The notes: generated by a model not told the origin, from the letters alone. A stretch of DNA of 64,000 bases from Paenibacillus durus ATCC 35681 (GCF_000993825.1 NZ_CP011114.1:4526001-4590000); one strand, 5' to 3'. Counted from the stretch's first letter, positions 27,697 to 36,631 are shown. Numbers and translations are program-made.

Positions 27697-28077
27697 TTAA
27701 GCCTTTTCCTCATCCGGTCGTCCGTCTTTCCAAATGACATTTTCCCCGTAGTTCTTGCCCCAGTCGTACATCATGCGCAGGACAGGCATCAGACTATGGC
27801 CATATTCCGTCAAAGAGTATTCTACTTTCGGAGGGACCTCCGCATACACTTTGCGCAGCACAAGCCGATCCTCCTCCAGCTCCCGGAGCTGGTTCGTCAG
27901 CATCTTTTGCGTGATATGGGGAATGAGCTTCTTCAGCTCGTTGAACCGTTTCGTGCCGTCCAGACCGAGATGCCATAGAATAATCAGCTTCCACTTTCCG
28001 CCGATGACGGCCAGAGTCAGCTCTTTTTCACAGTTAATTTCCTTAAGATTGATCCGGTCCTTGATCTCCGTCGCCAT
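27697..28077 (-). CDS. HxlR family transcriptional regulator
   Basis: A 126-residue winged-helix protein of the HxlR/YodB type: [40 protein letters not shown] and [17 protein letters not shown] cysteine sits just before the DNA-binding core, as in redox- or aldehyde-sensing members. The start follows GGAGG. Given hxlAB 3.7 kb away it may be HxlR itself, but two other HxlR paralogues lie in the window, so I leave out the symbol. Confidence 0.88.
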   Translation of the reverse strand: MATEIKDRINLKEINCEKELTLAVIGGKWKLIILWHLGLDGTKRFNELKKLIPHITQKMLTNQLRELEEDRLVLRKVYAEVPPKVEYSLTEYGHSLMPVLRMMYDWGKNYGENVIWKDGRPDEEKA

Positions 28078-28164
28078 GTTTCCAGCCTCCTCTTGTAGAT
28101 ATCATACTACAAAAAAGAGACGCATGCCGCCCCGGAGAGGGCAAGTTCCGTGTGGACCTCACGT

Positions 28165-28428
28165 TCATGCAGTCGGCCCATGTTGTTGGTGTATTTTCCG
28201 GCGCAAATAAGTATTCAACAGATTATCTAATTCTACAGATTTATTAATCGTCCGTTGATCCTTAAACCCGTACATTTTTGCAAATAGATGGAGCACCACT
28301 CTCTTTTGTTCGATCATTTGTTCCAGCTCTTTCAAGTTGACCGCCTCCAAGTCGATTAGACGGTTGAAAGCCCGAATATAGAATGCTTTTCTATTATTAT
28401 CCAGTTGCCCATAAAAAGGGAGGTCCAA
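28165..28428 (-). CDS. Spo0E-like aspartyl-phosphate phosphatase
   Basis: The C-terminal half has the Spo0E-family pattern: a first helix LKELEQMIEQKRVVLHLFAK, then NKSVELDNLLNTYLRR matching the SQELD motif (here SVELD) that dephosphorylates Spo0A-type regulators. Two starts are possible. TTG at 28428 (AGGGGGG upstream) gives 87 residues; TTG at 28335 with GGAGG eight bases upstream gives 56 residues, the usual family size. It is the last gene of the HAD-kinase-regulator operon, 13 bp after the regulator, so the local response regulator is a possible target. Confidence 0.72.
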   Translation of the reverse strand: MDLPFYGQLDNNRKAFYIRAFNRLIDLEAVNLKELEQMIEQKRVVLHLFAKMYGFKDQRTINKSVELDNLLNTYLRRKIHQQHGPTA

Positions 28429-28441
28429 ATTTATGGCCCCC

Positions 28442-29038
28442 CTAAAAACTAATGCCCTGCTCCTTAAGCTTATCTTTTACGAATCGAATTTGTTTTTTTA
28501 TTGTGCTAATGGACTTATGGAGCTGTCCGGCAATCTGGGTCTTATTAAGACCTCGCGATTTTAGATCGTATACTTGCCGTTCCGATGGAGTAAGAACTTG
28601 ACTCAGCCTGATTTCTTTCAAATACTCGTTCCTTAAAACCTCAGAGCCGTCAGGATGAATATATATTTGGTTCATATGCGCGTCCCGAATTGCACGTAAT
28701 ATGTCAACGAGACTGCTTTTATTTATAAAATTTACGGCTCCGCTTTTAAAAGACTGGGCTATGACTTCTTGCTCTTTTATCGCAGTTAACGCAATGACCT
28801 TATGGCCCGCTTGACTTAGAACTCTAATTGCCATTAGACCGTCTAAATTCGCCCTGGATAAATTTATATCCATCAATATCACATCAAATTCAAGAGACTT
28901 TGCTGCTTCAATAGCATCGGGCCCATTATCAATAATCCGTACGACCTCAATATCATTTTCTTTATTAATGTACTTTGAAATATTTTTTTGCCAGAAAGGT
29001 TCATCCTCAACTAAAATTACTCTGATCTTATTTTCCAT
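28442..29038 (-). CDS. NarL/FixJ (LuxR-type) response regulator
   Basis: A 198-residue regulator. The receiver domain has acidic pocket VEDEP, phospho-acceptor Asp57 (VILMDINLS), Thr/Ser in ALTA and Lys in INKSS. The C-terminal LuxR helix-turn-helix (about 150-185) contains LTPSERQVYDLKSRGLNKTQ. It lies 24 bp after the histidine kinase gene and is surely its partner. The target promoter is unknown. AT-rich composition matches its operon rather than the neighbours. Confidence 0.88.
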   Translation of the reverse strand: MENKIRVILVEDEPFWQKNISKYINKENDIEVVRIIDNGPDAIEAAKSLEFDVILMDINLSRANLDGLMAIRVLSQAGHKVIALTAIKEQEVIAQSFKSGAVNFINKSSLVDILRAIRDAHMNQIYIHPDGSEVLRNEYLKEIRLSQVLTPSERQVYDLKSRGLNKTQIAGQLHKSISTIKKQIRFVKDKLKEQGISF

Positions 29039-29062
29039 AATACAACATCCCTTTCGAGAATT

Positions 29063-30445
29063 TTATGCAGAAGTCACAATTCTCTTTTTGGGGAAGTGAA
29101 GGACAACGGAAGTTCCTATACCTTCATCACTGGTAATTGCAACTGTCCCTTGATGGGCTTTCATAACGTTGTAGCAGAAGCTCAGCCCTAAACCGTGATT
29201 TTTTGAATTTTTTTTGGTGGAAAAAAAGGGCTCCATGATCCTGGTTAGTTCTCCGTTTGAAATACCTATCCCACTATCCTCAATCTCAAGCGCGATCTCT
29301 GTTTTAATACGGTATAATTTCACCTTAATAAGCCCCTGATCACCTGGGTTAATAGCTTCAATGGCATTATTAAGAAGGTTTTTAATAACCTCGCCTAAAA
29401 GTACATCGTCACACTCCATTTCGACATCTTCTAAAAGGCTGACTTCGATTTGTATTTTTTGTGCTTTAATAACACCTTCAAACCCCTGAACAGAGGATAA
29501 GATGATGTCATTCAAATTGTGTTGGTCTTCTCTAAGAACAATTTCTTCCGTTTTGGATTTTATTCGCTCAATCATGTGGTCGATATGCTCAATGGCTGGC
29601 AATGCCGATTCAATAGCTTCCTTTGCTTCTATAAGATCTTTCTTCTCGGCAGCCTCCTGCGCGATAAGGAAAAAAAACTTGATTTTGTGAATTTCGTTTT
29701 TAATCGTGTGGTTAAGTACAGCCGTACCGGAACTCATGATTTGAAGAGATCGATCAAGAGCCTGCTGCTCGACTTTCACTTTTAATCCAAAGACCCCGGA
29801 TAAAAAAACATAGATAACAAACAGCAAATACCCTACTCCAAAAATGACTGGAAGAGTCATGAGGAATGTTTCATTTTTTATTTTAAAAGCAGCAGGTATA
29901 TTATTGAAAATATAGACACCTAAATAGCTCGGGATAACAATAACAAGTGCATTGAACTTGCTTTTTTTAATAGTTTGATTTTTCTCTGAAAACCATGATC
30001 TAAAAATTAGATAAGTAGCGACAAAATAGTAAGGAGTACACCAGATAAGCAAGAACATAAAATCAAGATCCAGCTCAGGATAAAATTTTGTCCTAAAAAT
30101 CATTAGAATTACTGGTATAAATAATACGATGGCTAATCTGTTTTTATTTTTTGAATGGGTTACTTTTGCAAACGTTATAGCATACATTAAAACTGCATAC
30201 GGTGCGATAGATTGCCCCAAAAACTGAAAATATATAGAGAGTTCGTGCAGGAAGAAAATCACGGTTTCTTGGATTCCATTGTTTTTAAATGCAGGGATAG
30301 TTTCGTCTTTAAGAACATCTGATAATGCCCCTATTGAGGCACAATAATTACAAAGCGCCAGCCATCGAATCGATTTGTTCTCTTTAGAGCGAGTGACAAG
30401 CAGCACTGTACCTATGATGAAACTGAAAAAGAAAATGAAAGACAT
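29063..30445 (-). CDS. Membrane sensor histidine kinase
   Basis: A 460-residue kinase. Residues 1-220 hold about seven transmembrane helices. A short linker leads to an unusual H-box LNHTIKNEIHKIKFF with His246, then an N-box (NNAIEA, about 359-364), G1 DSGIGIS (390-396) and G2 HGLGLSF (417-423). The 7TM input with no large extracytoplasmic domain recalls peptide or lipid sensors such as ComP/AgrC, but the ligand is unknown. It starts 3 bp after the HAD-like gene. Confidence 0.85.
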   Translation of the reverse strand: MSFIFFFSFIIGTVLLVTRSKENKSIRWLALCNYCASIGALSDVLKDETIPAFKNNGIQETVIFFLHELSIYFQFLGQSIAPYAVLMYAITFAKVTHSKNKNRLAIVLFIPVILMIFRTKFYPELDLDFMFLLIWCTPYYFVATYLIFRSWFSEKNQTIKKSKFNALVIVIPSYLGVYIFNNIPAAFKIKNETFLMTLPVIFGVGYLLFVIYVFLSGVFGLKVKVEQQALDRSLQIMSSGTAVLNHTIKNEIHKIKFFFLIAQEAAEKKDLIEAKEAIESALPAIEHIDHMIERIKSKTEEIVLREDQHNLNDIILSSVQGFEGVIKAQKIQIEVSLLEDVEMECDDVLLGEVIKNLLNNAIEAINPGDQGLIKVKLYRIKTEIALEIEDSGIGISNGELTRIMEPFFSTKKNSKNHGLGLSFCYNVMKAHQGTVAITSDEGIGTSVVLHFPKKRIVTSA

Positions 30446-30448
30446 CCT

Positions 30449-31081
30449 TTATTCTCCTTCAATGAAACTCAAGATCTCATCAGGCTTGGCAGCAATCAAA
30501 GCCGGCTTCCCTTGTTGCAGAAGTGCGGATGAATCATAGCCCCAAGTCACACCAATGCTTTTTATCCCTGACCGATTAGCAGCCTTGATGTCTCGCAGTT
30601 CGTCGCCAACATAAATGAGGTCCTCTTTTTTTAAGTTGAATTTTTTGCAAAACTGATTTAGGTCTCTAAATTTCGTAAAAGGATTAGATGAAAAATACTC
30701 GTAATCAAAGAAATCCATTTGATTGTTTGGAAGAAACTCGCGGGTAGCCTTTTGGGAATTGGATGTAATAAAGCCGATTTTAATATTCCGATCCTTTAAA
30801 TCATGAAGCAGCTTTGAAATTCCCTTCACGGCTCTCATCGTAGGGAAAGCATCCTGGTAACCTGCTTTAATTAACATTCCAACGATGGGCATCTGGTGCC
30901 AAGGTACCCCTAATAATTTACAGCGATTTCGAATGGATAAGCGGCTAAGCTCTTCCACCTGGTCAGGTTGAATACTCTGAAATCCTTTAGTTGCAGCGAT
31001 CTGGTTAAATAGTTGAACGGCTAGTGATCTGGTATTCACCAACACTCCATTAAAGTTAAACACAATGCATACTTCGTCCAT
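30449..31081 (-). CDS. HAD-fold protein lacking the catalytic aspartates
   Basis: A 210-residue protein of the haloacid dehalogenase superfamily (phosphoglycolate phosphatase-like). Motif I, normally DxDGTLxD, reads NFNGVLVN: Asn9 replaces the nucleophile, Asn11 the acid/base, and Asn16 the conserved following Asp. Motif II (GFITSNSQ), a Lys after SSNPFTK and motif IV (YVGDELRDIKAA) are kept, so the fold should be sound but phosphatase chemistry is unlikely. It may be a binding or regulatory subunit. AAGGAG lies upstream of the ATG. First gene of the operon. Confidence 0.82.
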   Translation of the reverse strand: MDEVCIVFNFNGVLVNTRSLAVQLFNQIAATKGFQSIQPDQVEELSRLSIRNRCKLLGVPWHQMPIVGMLIKAGYQDAFPTMRAVKGISKLLHDLKDRNIKIGFITSNSQKATREFLPNNQMDFFDYEYFSSNPFTKFRDLNQFCKKFNLKKEDLIYVGDELRDIKAANRSGIKSIGVTWGYDSSALLQQGKPALIAAKPDEILSFIEGE

Positions 31082-31118
31082 ATTACAATCTCCTTATCCA
31101 AAAATATCTATTAATTCA

Positions 31119-31147
31119 AACATATTCTACATAAAACAATGAGTCAA
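31119..31147 (-). promoter_or_regulatory. Predicted promoter of the HAD-kinase-regulator-Spo0E operon
   Basis: On the minus strand TTGACT (31147-31142) and TATGTT (31124-31119) are 17 bp apart, 38 bp ahead of the start codon. Confidence 0.55.
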
Positions 31148-31170
31148 CGGTACTAAGTCCTTAATATAAA

Positions 31171-31209
31171 CGAAAAGAAACCCAGCGCCCTGTGAAAGAC
31201 GTGGGTTTC
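31171..31209 (-). terminator. Terminator of hxlAB
   Basis: On the minus strand GAAACCCA pairs with TGGGTTTC around an 18-nt loop, followed by TTTTCG. Confidence 0.75.
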
Positions 31210-31236
31210 TCGATTATCTGAACGCATGCCGCGCCG

Positions 31237-31794
31237 CTACTCCAGATTGGCATGCTTGCCGAACATTTGGGTTGCCGTTTGCCCCGTTCTATCCATTAGC
31301 CGCAATATAACGGCATCATAGAACAGGAGGAGCGTCTGCTCAAACAGCGAGGCCATCGGCTGAATCGTCGAGCCGCTTCCTGCCGCCTGATCTTTCGGCG
31401 CTCCGGGGAGCTTCACCGTATCATCGGCCAGACGTCCAATCGTCGACTCCGGGTTGATCGTAAGCGCGGCTACGCCTGCGCCGAGTGCCTTGGCTTTTTG
31501 CGCCATCGCAATCAAGCTCTGCGTCTCTCCCGAGCCGGAGCCGAGGATAAGTAAATCTCCCTCGGCGATACCGGGAGTCACCGTTTCTCCAACCACATAA
31601 GCATCCTTGCCCGCATGCATCAGCCGCATGGCAAACGCCCGCCCCATTAGACCGGATCTTCCTGCTCCCGCAAGGAATATCCGCTCTGCGCGAAAAATCT
31701 GTTCGGCGAGTTCCTCCGCTTCCTGCACGGGAATCAGGGATACGGACCGCCGCAGCTCATTGATAATTTCCTCTGCGTATTGTACGGTGTTCAT
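31237..31794 (-). CDS. hxlB: 6-phospho-3-hexuloisomerase
   Basis: A 185-residue SIS-fold isomerase converting D-arabino-3-hexulose-6-phosphate to fructose-6-phosphate, the second step of the ribulose monophosphate route. Signatures: RIFLAGAGRSGLMGRAFAMRL, GDLLILGSGSGET and AGSGSTIQPMASLFEQ. The ATG at 31794 is 7 bp after the hxlA stop; a TTG at 31818 would overlap hxlA. Neither has a strong ribosome site, so translation is probably coupled to hxlA. Confidence 0.93.
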   Translation of the reverse strand: MNTVQYAEEIINELRRSVSLIPVQEAEELAEQIFRAERIFLAGAGRSGLMGRAFAMRLMHAGKDAYVVGETVTPGIAEGDLLILGSGSGETQSLIAMAQKAKALGAGVAALTINPESTIGRLADDTVKLPGAPKDQAAGSGSTIQPMASLFEQTLLLFYDAVILRLMDRTGQTATQMFGKHANLE

Positions 31795-31801
31795 CGGCCG
31801 C

Positions 31802-32434
31802 TTAAGACTGACTGACAAGACGCTTCATTTCAGCAGCAGCAGCCCTTTTGTCAGCTTGTCCGGTAATGCCTCCGCCTACGATGACAAGGTCCGGTTTCGC
31901 CTCGACCACTTCAGGCAGCGTGTCCAGCTTGATGCCTCCCGCGATGGCCGTCTTGGCCTGCTTGACCACACTCTTGATCGCCTGCAGATCCTCAAAGGAG
32001 TTCTTGCCTTCGGCTTGATGATCGTAGCCGGAATGAACGCAGATATAGTCAGCGCCGAGAGCATCTACTTCCGCCGCTCTGCCCTTGATGTCCTTGACGT
32101 TAATCAGGTCGACGAGAACTTCCTTCCCGCTTTTCTTGGCTTCTTCAACCGCACCTCTGATCGTGGAGTCGTCAGAAACGCCGAGAACGGTAATAATATC
32201 CGCGCCCGCTTCAGAGGCTTTCATCACTTCGTAACCGCCCGCGTCCATAATCTTCAGGTCGGCTAGTACCGTAAGCTGCGGAAAAGCGTCCTTGATCGCT
32301 TTTACAGCGTGCAGTCCTTCATTAATCACGATTGGAGTTCCAATTTCAACAATATCTATATAGTCAGCAACTTCAGCCACCACTTCTTTCGCTCCGGGGA
32401 TGTCTACCAAATCAAGCGCCAATTGCAATTTCAT
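31802..32434 (-). CDS. hxlA: 3-hexulose-6-phosphate synthase
   Basis: A 210-residue TIM-barrel aldolase of the OMP-decarboxylase superfamily that joins formaldehyde to ribulose-5-phosphate. Motifs: LQLALDLVDIPGAKEV, DIVEIGTPIVINEG, VLADLKIMDAGGYE and the C-terminal VIVGGGITGQADKRAA. With hxlB it detoxifies formaldehyde in heterotrophs. AAGGAG lies ten bases upstream. The promoter region holds a 40-bp site shared with two other genes in the window (32500-32539). Confidence 0.95.
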   Translation of the reverse strand: MKLQLALDLVDIPGAKEVVAEVADYIDIVEIGTPIVINEGLHAVKAIKDAFPQLTVLADLKIMDAGGYEVMKASEAGADIITVLGVSDDSTIRGAVEEAKKSGKEVLVDLINVKDIKGRAAEVDALGADYICVHSGYDHQAEGKNSFEDLQAIKSVVKQAKTAIAGGIKLDTLPEVVEAKPDLVIVGGGITGQADKRAAAAEMKRLVSQS

Positions 32435-32499
32435 AGGTTCATAGCTCCTTCGTGGTTATATAATTTATTGCTATTGTAGACAGTATATTTCCATTTAGG

Positions 32500-32539
32500 A
32501 AGTAGGCACTTTGCCGTGGTGTAGTCACCTGGAGGATAC
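32500..32539 (-). promoter_or_regulatory. HxlR-family operator upstream of hxlA (site A)
   Basis: On the minus strand GTATC-N6-GTGAC-N11-AAAGTGC-C-T-A-CTT. The spacing is identical to sites at 52141-52180 and 58508-58547. Confidence 0.65.
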
Positions 32540-32683
32540 TAATGTGCAAAACGGCAGAAAATTTCAGAAAACCATAATCTTTTAGTCACGCGGGAAAAAG
32601 GGATGATTTTAACGAAAAGCTGTGCTATATTGTCCTTTGGAATCAACGGAGAATCCTGACTTTATAAAAAGAAGGTGACCTTC

Positions 32684-34096
32684 ATGGCTGCTGACACCGC
32701 TGTGAACAAGACGGAAAATGAAAGCCCCTCCCATCAAAAAATCAGTCTCGTCAAGTTGACCTGGCCGATCTTCCTCGAACTGTTCCTGTTCATGCTGATG
32801 GGTACGGTAGACACGTTTATGATCAGCTCCGTGTCGGACGATGCCGTATCCGGCGTAGGGGCGGCGAACCAGATCATCCAAATCGCCATCCTCGTGCTCA
32901 GCGTAGTCGGCAACGGCGCGGCCATCGTCATCTCCCAGTATCTCGGTTCCAAAAAGCTGCTTGAAGCGGCTGACGTTACCGCAAGCTCCATTACGCTCAG
33001 TCTGGGCTTAGGGGCGCTGCTGAGCGTGATCTTCCTCGTATTCGGGGGAACCCTGTTGTCCGTCCTTAACATACAGGGCGATATTTTTGTCTACGGCAGG
33101 ACGTACATTGTTATTGTCGGCGGTTTTATTTTTTTCCAGGCGCTGATTAACGCCTTTGCGGCCACGATCCGCACCCACGGCTATACCAAACAGACGATGC
33201 TGCTGTCGCTGCTGATGAACATTCTGCACGTGGCCTTCAACTATATTCTGATCTTCGGCCACTTCGGCTTCCCGGCGCTCGGCGTGCAGGGTGCGGCCAT
33301 TTCAACCGTGCTCAGCCGCCTGATCTGCCTGTTCCTATTCTTCCTGCTGATGTACCGGATCATGGAAGTGCGTATCAAGTGGTCTTCTTATATTTTCCTA
33401 AGCAAAAGCTACGTCATAAAAATACTGAAAATCGGCATCCCTTCCGCTTTCGAGTCGATCATTTACCAGGCATGCCAACTCGTGTTCACGCTGTACATCA
33501 CCTATTTGGGTGCAGAAGCTTTGGCGACCCGCCAATATGCGCTTAATATTTCAAGCTATGTATACCTGTTCAGCATGGCGGTAGCGATGGGCACCTCCAT
33601 TATCGTCGGTCACCTTGTGGGGGCGCGGAGGTCGCAGGAGGCTTACAAGCGGGTGTTCCAAAGCGTTAAATGGGCGCTGCTCGCCACCGTACTCATTGAC
33701 CTGGTTGCCATCGCCTTCCGCATCCCGCTCTTCGGGCTGTTCACGGACAACGAAAATATCATTCTAATGGGGGCACAGGTGATACTGCTCAGCTTCCTGC
33801 TGGAGACGGGGCGGACAACCAATCTGATCATCATCAATTCCCTGCGGGCATCGGGAGATGCCAGTTTCCCGGTATACATGGGGCTGATCTCCATGGTATG
33901 CATGAGTCTGCCCTTGGCCTATGTGCTCGTCTTCCAGCTTCATCTTGGCCTAGCCGGAGTCTGGCTGGCAAATGCGGCCGACGAGTGGCTGCGGGCGGTC
34001 ATTATGTATTTCCGCTGGCGCAGCCGGGCCTGGGAGAAATATGCTCTGGTTGATCAAGGGCTTGCCGAAGGTGAATCGAAACCCGCATGGGGATGA
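32684..34096 (+). CDS. MATE family efflux transporter
   Basis: A 470-residue multidrug/toxin extrusion protein with twelve predicted helices in two MatE repeats (WPIFLELFLFMLMGTVDTFM at the start; IGIPSAFESIIYQACQL at the second repeat). It exchanges drugs or metabolites for Na+ or H+. The ATG at 32684 with AAGAAGG upstream is preferred over the GTG at 32675, which overlaps that site. Divergent from hxlA. Confidence 0.9.
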   Translation: MAADTAVNKTENESPSHQKISLVKLTWPIFLELFLFMLMGTVDTFMISSVSDDAVSGVGAANQIIQIAILVLSVVGNGAAIVISQYLGSKKLLEAADVTASSITLSLGLGALLSVIFLVFGGTLLSVLNIQGDIFVYGRTYIVIVGGFIFFQALINAFAATIRTHGYTKQTMLLSLLMNILHVAFNYILIFGHFGFPALGVQGAAISTVLSRLICLFLFFLLMYRIMEVRIKWSSYIFLSKSYVIKILKIGIPSAFESIIYQACQLVFTLYITYLGAEALATRQYALNISSYVYLFSMAVAMGTSIIVGHLVGARRSQEAYKRVFQSVKWALLATVLIDLVAIAFRIPLFGLFTDNENIILMGAQVILLSFLLETGRTTNLIIINSLRASGDASFPVYMGLISMVCMSLPLAYVLVFQLHLGLAGVWLANAADEWLRAVIMYFRWRSRAWEKYALVDQGLAEGESKPAWG

Positions 34097-34262
34097 TCCC
34101 TTGCGTGGTACTCGTATCCAGCGTGTTAAGCGACCGGAAAGCAAAAAAGGCCTCGTCCTCCACTTAATCGCGGATTTCGAGGTCATTTTCGGCTTGTTTC
34201 CGTATGATACGAACACTTTGGGGACAGCCCATTGACAAGATACCCTGATCGGCCGCAGGAAC

Positions 34263-34544
34263 TTAATCCAAATATCCAGCCAATCCCTTATCCATCAAAT
34301 AATCCATCTCCGCTTCCAAAATACTCTCTACCGTCAGCTCGTCCAGCTTCACATCGCGGCGGCTGACCACGTAATCGACCAGATCATCGCTGTCGATGTC
34401 AACTTCACCCTTGGCGTTAGCCTTGGCGCTGTTAATAAAGGTCTGCTCGTGCTTCAGAATAAGGGCGATTGCCTTCGGATCGGCCTTCGTTTTGCCTGCG
34501 ATGAATCGGATCATTTCCTGCTCGTTTATATTCTGGTTCATCAA
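34263..34544 (-). CDS. Conserved small acidic protein, unknown function
   Basis: A 93-residue soluble acidic protein (MIRFIAGKTKADPKAIALIL, then DIDSDDLVDYVVSRRDVKLDE). The first half looks like a small helical DNA- or protein-binding fold, but I do not recognise the family. GGGAGG precedes it; the start is TTG 34544 or ATG 34541. The upstream gap 34545-34945 has no gene, only the terminator below. Confidence 0.6.
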   Translation of the reverse strand: MMNQNINEQEMIRFIAGKTKADPKAIALILKHEQTFINSAKANAKGEVDIDSDDLVDYVVSRRDVKLDELTVESILEAEMDYLMDKGLAGYLD

Positions 34545-34870
34545 TATTCATCCTCCCGCTTGGACCTGCAAACCCATTGTAGCATAAGTCCGTCGCTTGC
34601 ACGCATCCAAAAGAACGGGGCATTCCGCAAACTTCCATCATTGAATTTTATTGGTGAGACTTACCAGGCTGCTACTTCTGCCTCAGGCATAGGATCATTA
34701 ATGTTAGATAAGCTAGATCTGCAAGTAAAAATAATATCAACGATTCATCAGACATATCCTTTAATAGAACCCACATATTCTCACCTTCACAAATTACATA
34801 ATTTTCATCCTTATGGCAAATTATACCTCATAAATTAGGGAGTAATAAAGCTTTTTTTCAAAATAAAGTA

Positions 34871-34911
34871 AAAAATACTGAGATCTCCTGCAGTGAGGGA
34901 GAAGTCTCAGT
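34871..34911 (-). terminator. Terminator of the diguanylate cyclase gene
   Basis: ACTGAGATCTCC (34877-34888) pairs imperfectly with GGAGAAGTCTCAGT (34898-34911). On the minus strand TATTTTTTACTTT follows. Confidence 0.7.
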
Positions 34912-34945
34912 GAGTGAATTCGATATATGAAATCCATTATGCGTA

Positions 34946-36502
34946 TCAGGAGACTGAGAAATGGCCGCCCACAGTCACTTTATTCTTGCCGTTTGTCTTC
35001 GATAGGTATAAGGCTTCGTCGGCCTGACGGTACAGTTGTTCAAAAGGCGTATCCGGGTCTTCCGTATAGATCATCCCGATGCTGACCGTCAGATGGATAC
35101 TGTGCCCGCCTTCCAGCATGACGGTGTACCCGACGACCGCTCTACGGATGGCCTCCGCCTTGTCCACTGCTTCCGCTTCATTCCGGGCGAACAGGCAGAG
35201 CACAAATTCCTCTCCACCCAACCTTCCCGCGATGGCTCCGTTTTTGCAGAAATTCAGGACTTTACGGGAAAATGATACCAGTGCTTGATCGCCGGCCAAA
35301 TGTCCGTATGCATCATTAATCTGCTTGAAATCGTCAATGTCCATCAGCAGCATGGCCATCCCTTCCCCCTCCCTGTGCTCCCGGGAATTGAAAGTATTCA
35401 GGAAATGCCGGCGGTTATACAGACCCGTCAGATCATCAATGGAAGCCTGGTACTCCAGTTCGCGCTCATAGCGTTTTTGGTCGCTGCAATCGCTGATCAT
35501 CAGCAGCATTGCACCCTCTTCGGGACTGCCTTCCAGCGGTATCAAGGATATACTGCAGTACAGGCTCTCCTCTTCGGCTGGCTCCAGTTCAATCCGGCCT
35601 CCCTGCCGATTCTCATAACAGCCTAAAATACTAGGATACTGCCGCAAAAAAGACAGAATACTGAGACCAAGCCAGTGGAACGGAACGGGACCGAACATTC
35701 GGGTCAGCAGCTTCTCTCCCGTCTCATTAATGCTCAGAATAACACCGTTCCGGTCTGTCAGTACCATTCCCTCTATCGCGCTGCCAAGTAAGCGATCGGA
35801 GACGGAGGGCACCGGCGAAAGCTGCGGGTAGCGATTGACGGCGAAATACACAACCGCCACGGACGGCAGCAGCGTAAGGACCGTAAATCCCGTGAAGGTG
35901 ATCTTGAGAGCGGGAAGCGCAATGCTGGAAATCACTGAAATCAGCATTCCAAGCAGCAGCAGCACATTCAGCTTAAGCTTATGTTCCGGGACGTTCCTAA
36001 GTGACACCGCAAACAGATATGCCGCATACAGGCCAAAGACCTGATCATAAGCAATCAGCGCCATGCTAAGCAGTGTAGGCTGCACCATAATTCCGATGAT
36101 TCCGCCTGTATTGACCAGCCCCACCGAGCTGCGTATCAGATGATGGTAGGGGTCGGTGAAGATGAATGCAATATCCAGGACGAGGGGAATGGACAGAAGC
36201 GTGAGCTTCCTCCGAAATCTGCTGGGCAATGGAGAGACATAATCCCTGACGGCAGCGTAGGCGAACAGAGGGATGAATAATAGAGGAAGCTGCTGCAAGT
36301 TCCGCATCAACAGCTTGATTTTGAATGAGGAAGCCATGATCTCTGCGGCGGTTAAGACTAGCGCAGAGGCGATCAAGAGCAGCAGAACCCAAGCATAGCG
36401 CCTGCCCGGCAGGCGTCTGAACCGGCAGGCGAAAATGCCCATATAAAGGCTGATTGTTCCGCTAAGCAGCAAATAGTACGGATATCCCTTCATCCACGGC
36501 AT
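34946..36502 (-). CDS. Membrane-bound diguanylate cyclase (7TM-PAS-GGDEF)
   Basis: A 518-residue protein. Seven or so N-terminal helices (about residues 8-215) of the histidine-kinase-7TM type are followed by a PAS-like domain (about 225-335) and a C-terminal GGDEF domain. The active site reads GRLGGEEFVLCLF, an accepted GGEEF variant, with DIDDFKQINDAYGHLAGD before it, so c-di-GMP synthesis is likely. The start at 36502 follows AGGAGA at seven bases. Single gene. Confidence 0.88.
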   Translation of the reverse strand: MPWMKGYPYYLLLSGTISLYMGIFACRFRRLPGRRYAWVLLLLIASALVLTAAEIMASSFKIKLLMRNLQQLPLLFIPLFAYAAVRDYVSPLPSRFRRKLTLLSIPLVLDIAFIFTDPYHHLIRSSVGLVNTGGIIGIMVQPTLLSMALIAYDQVFGLYAAYLFAVSLRNVPEHKLKLNVLLLLGMLISVISSIALPALKITFTGFTVLTLLPSVAVVYFAVNRYPQLSPVPSVSDRLLGSAIEGMVLTDRNGVILSINETGEKLLTRMFGPVPFHWLGLSILSFLRQYPSILGCYENRQGGRIELEPAEEESLYCSISLIPLEGSPEEGAMLLMISDCSDQKRYERELEYQASIDDLTGLYNRRHFLNTFNSREHREGEGMAMLLMDIDDFKQINDAYGHLAGDQALVSFSRKVLNFCKNGAIAGRLGGEEFVLCLFARNEAEAVDKAEAIRRAVVGYTVMLEGGHSIHLTVSIGMIYTEDPDTPFEQLYRQADEALYLSKTNGKNKVTVGGHFSVS

Positions 36503-36631
36503 GAACATTTCTCCTATTTTCATAATCGCTTCGACTAATTATATCCTATAACTTCCAATAATTGAATTACCGCCGAAGCAAATTGCGTCTCTTTTTTTGA
36601 TTGCTTATAATAGCCTGAATAGACCTAATGG

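Noticed and set aside
31802..31818. TTG start for hxlB overlapping hxlA
   Set aside because: Possible, but the ATG at 31794 matches the family N-terminus better; left as an alternative.
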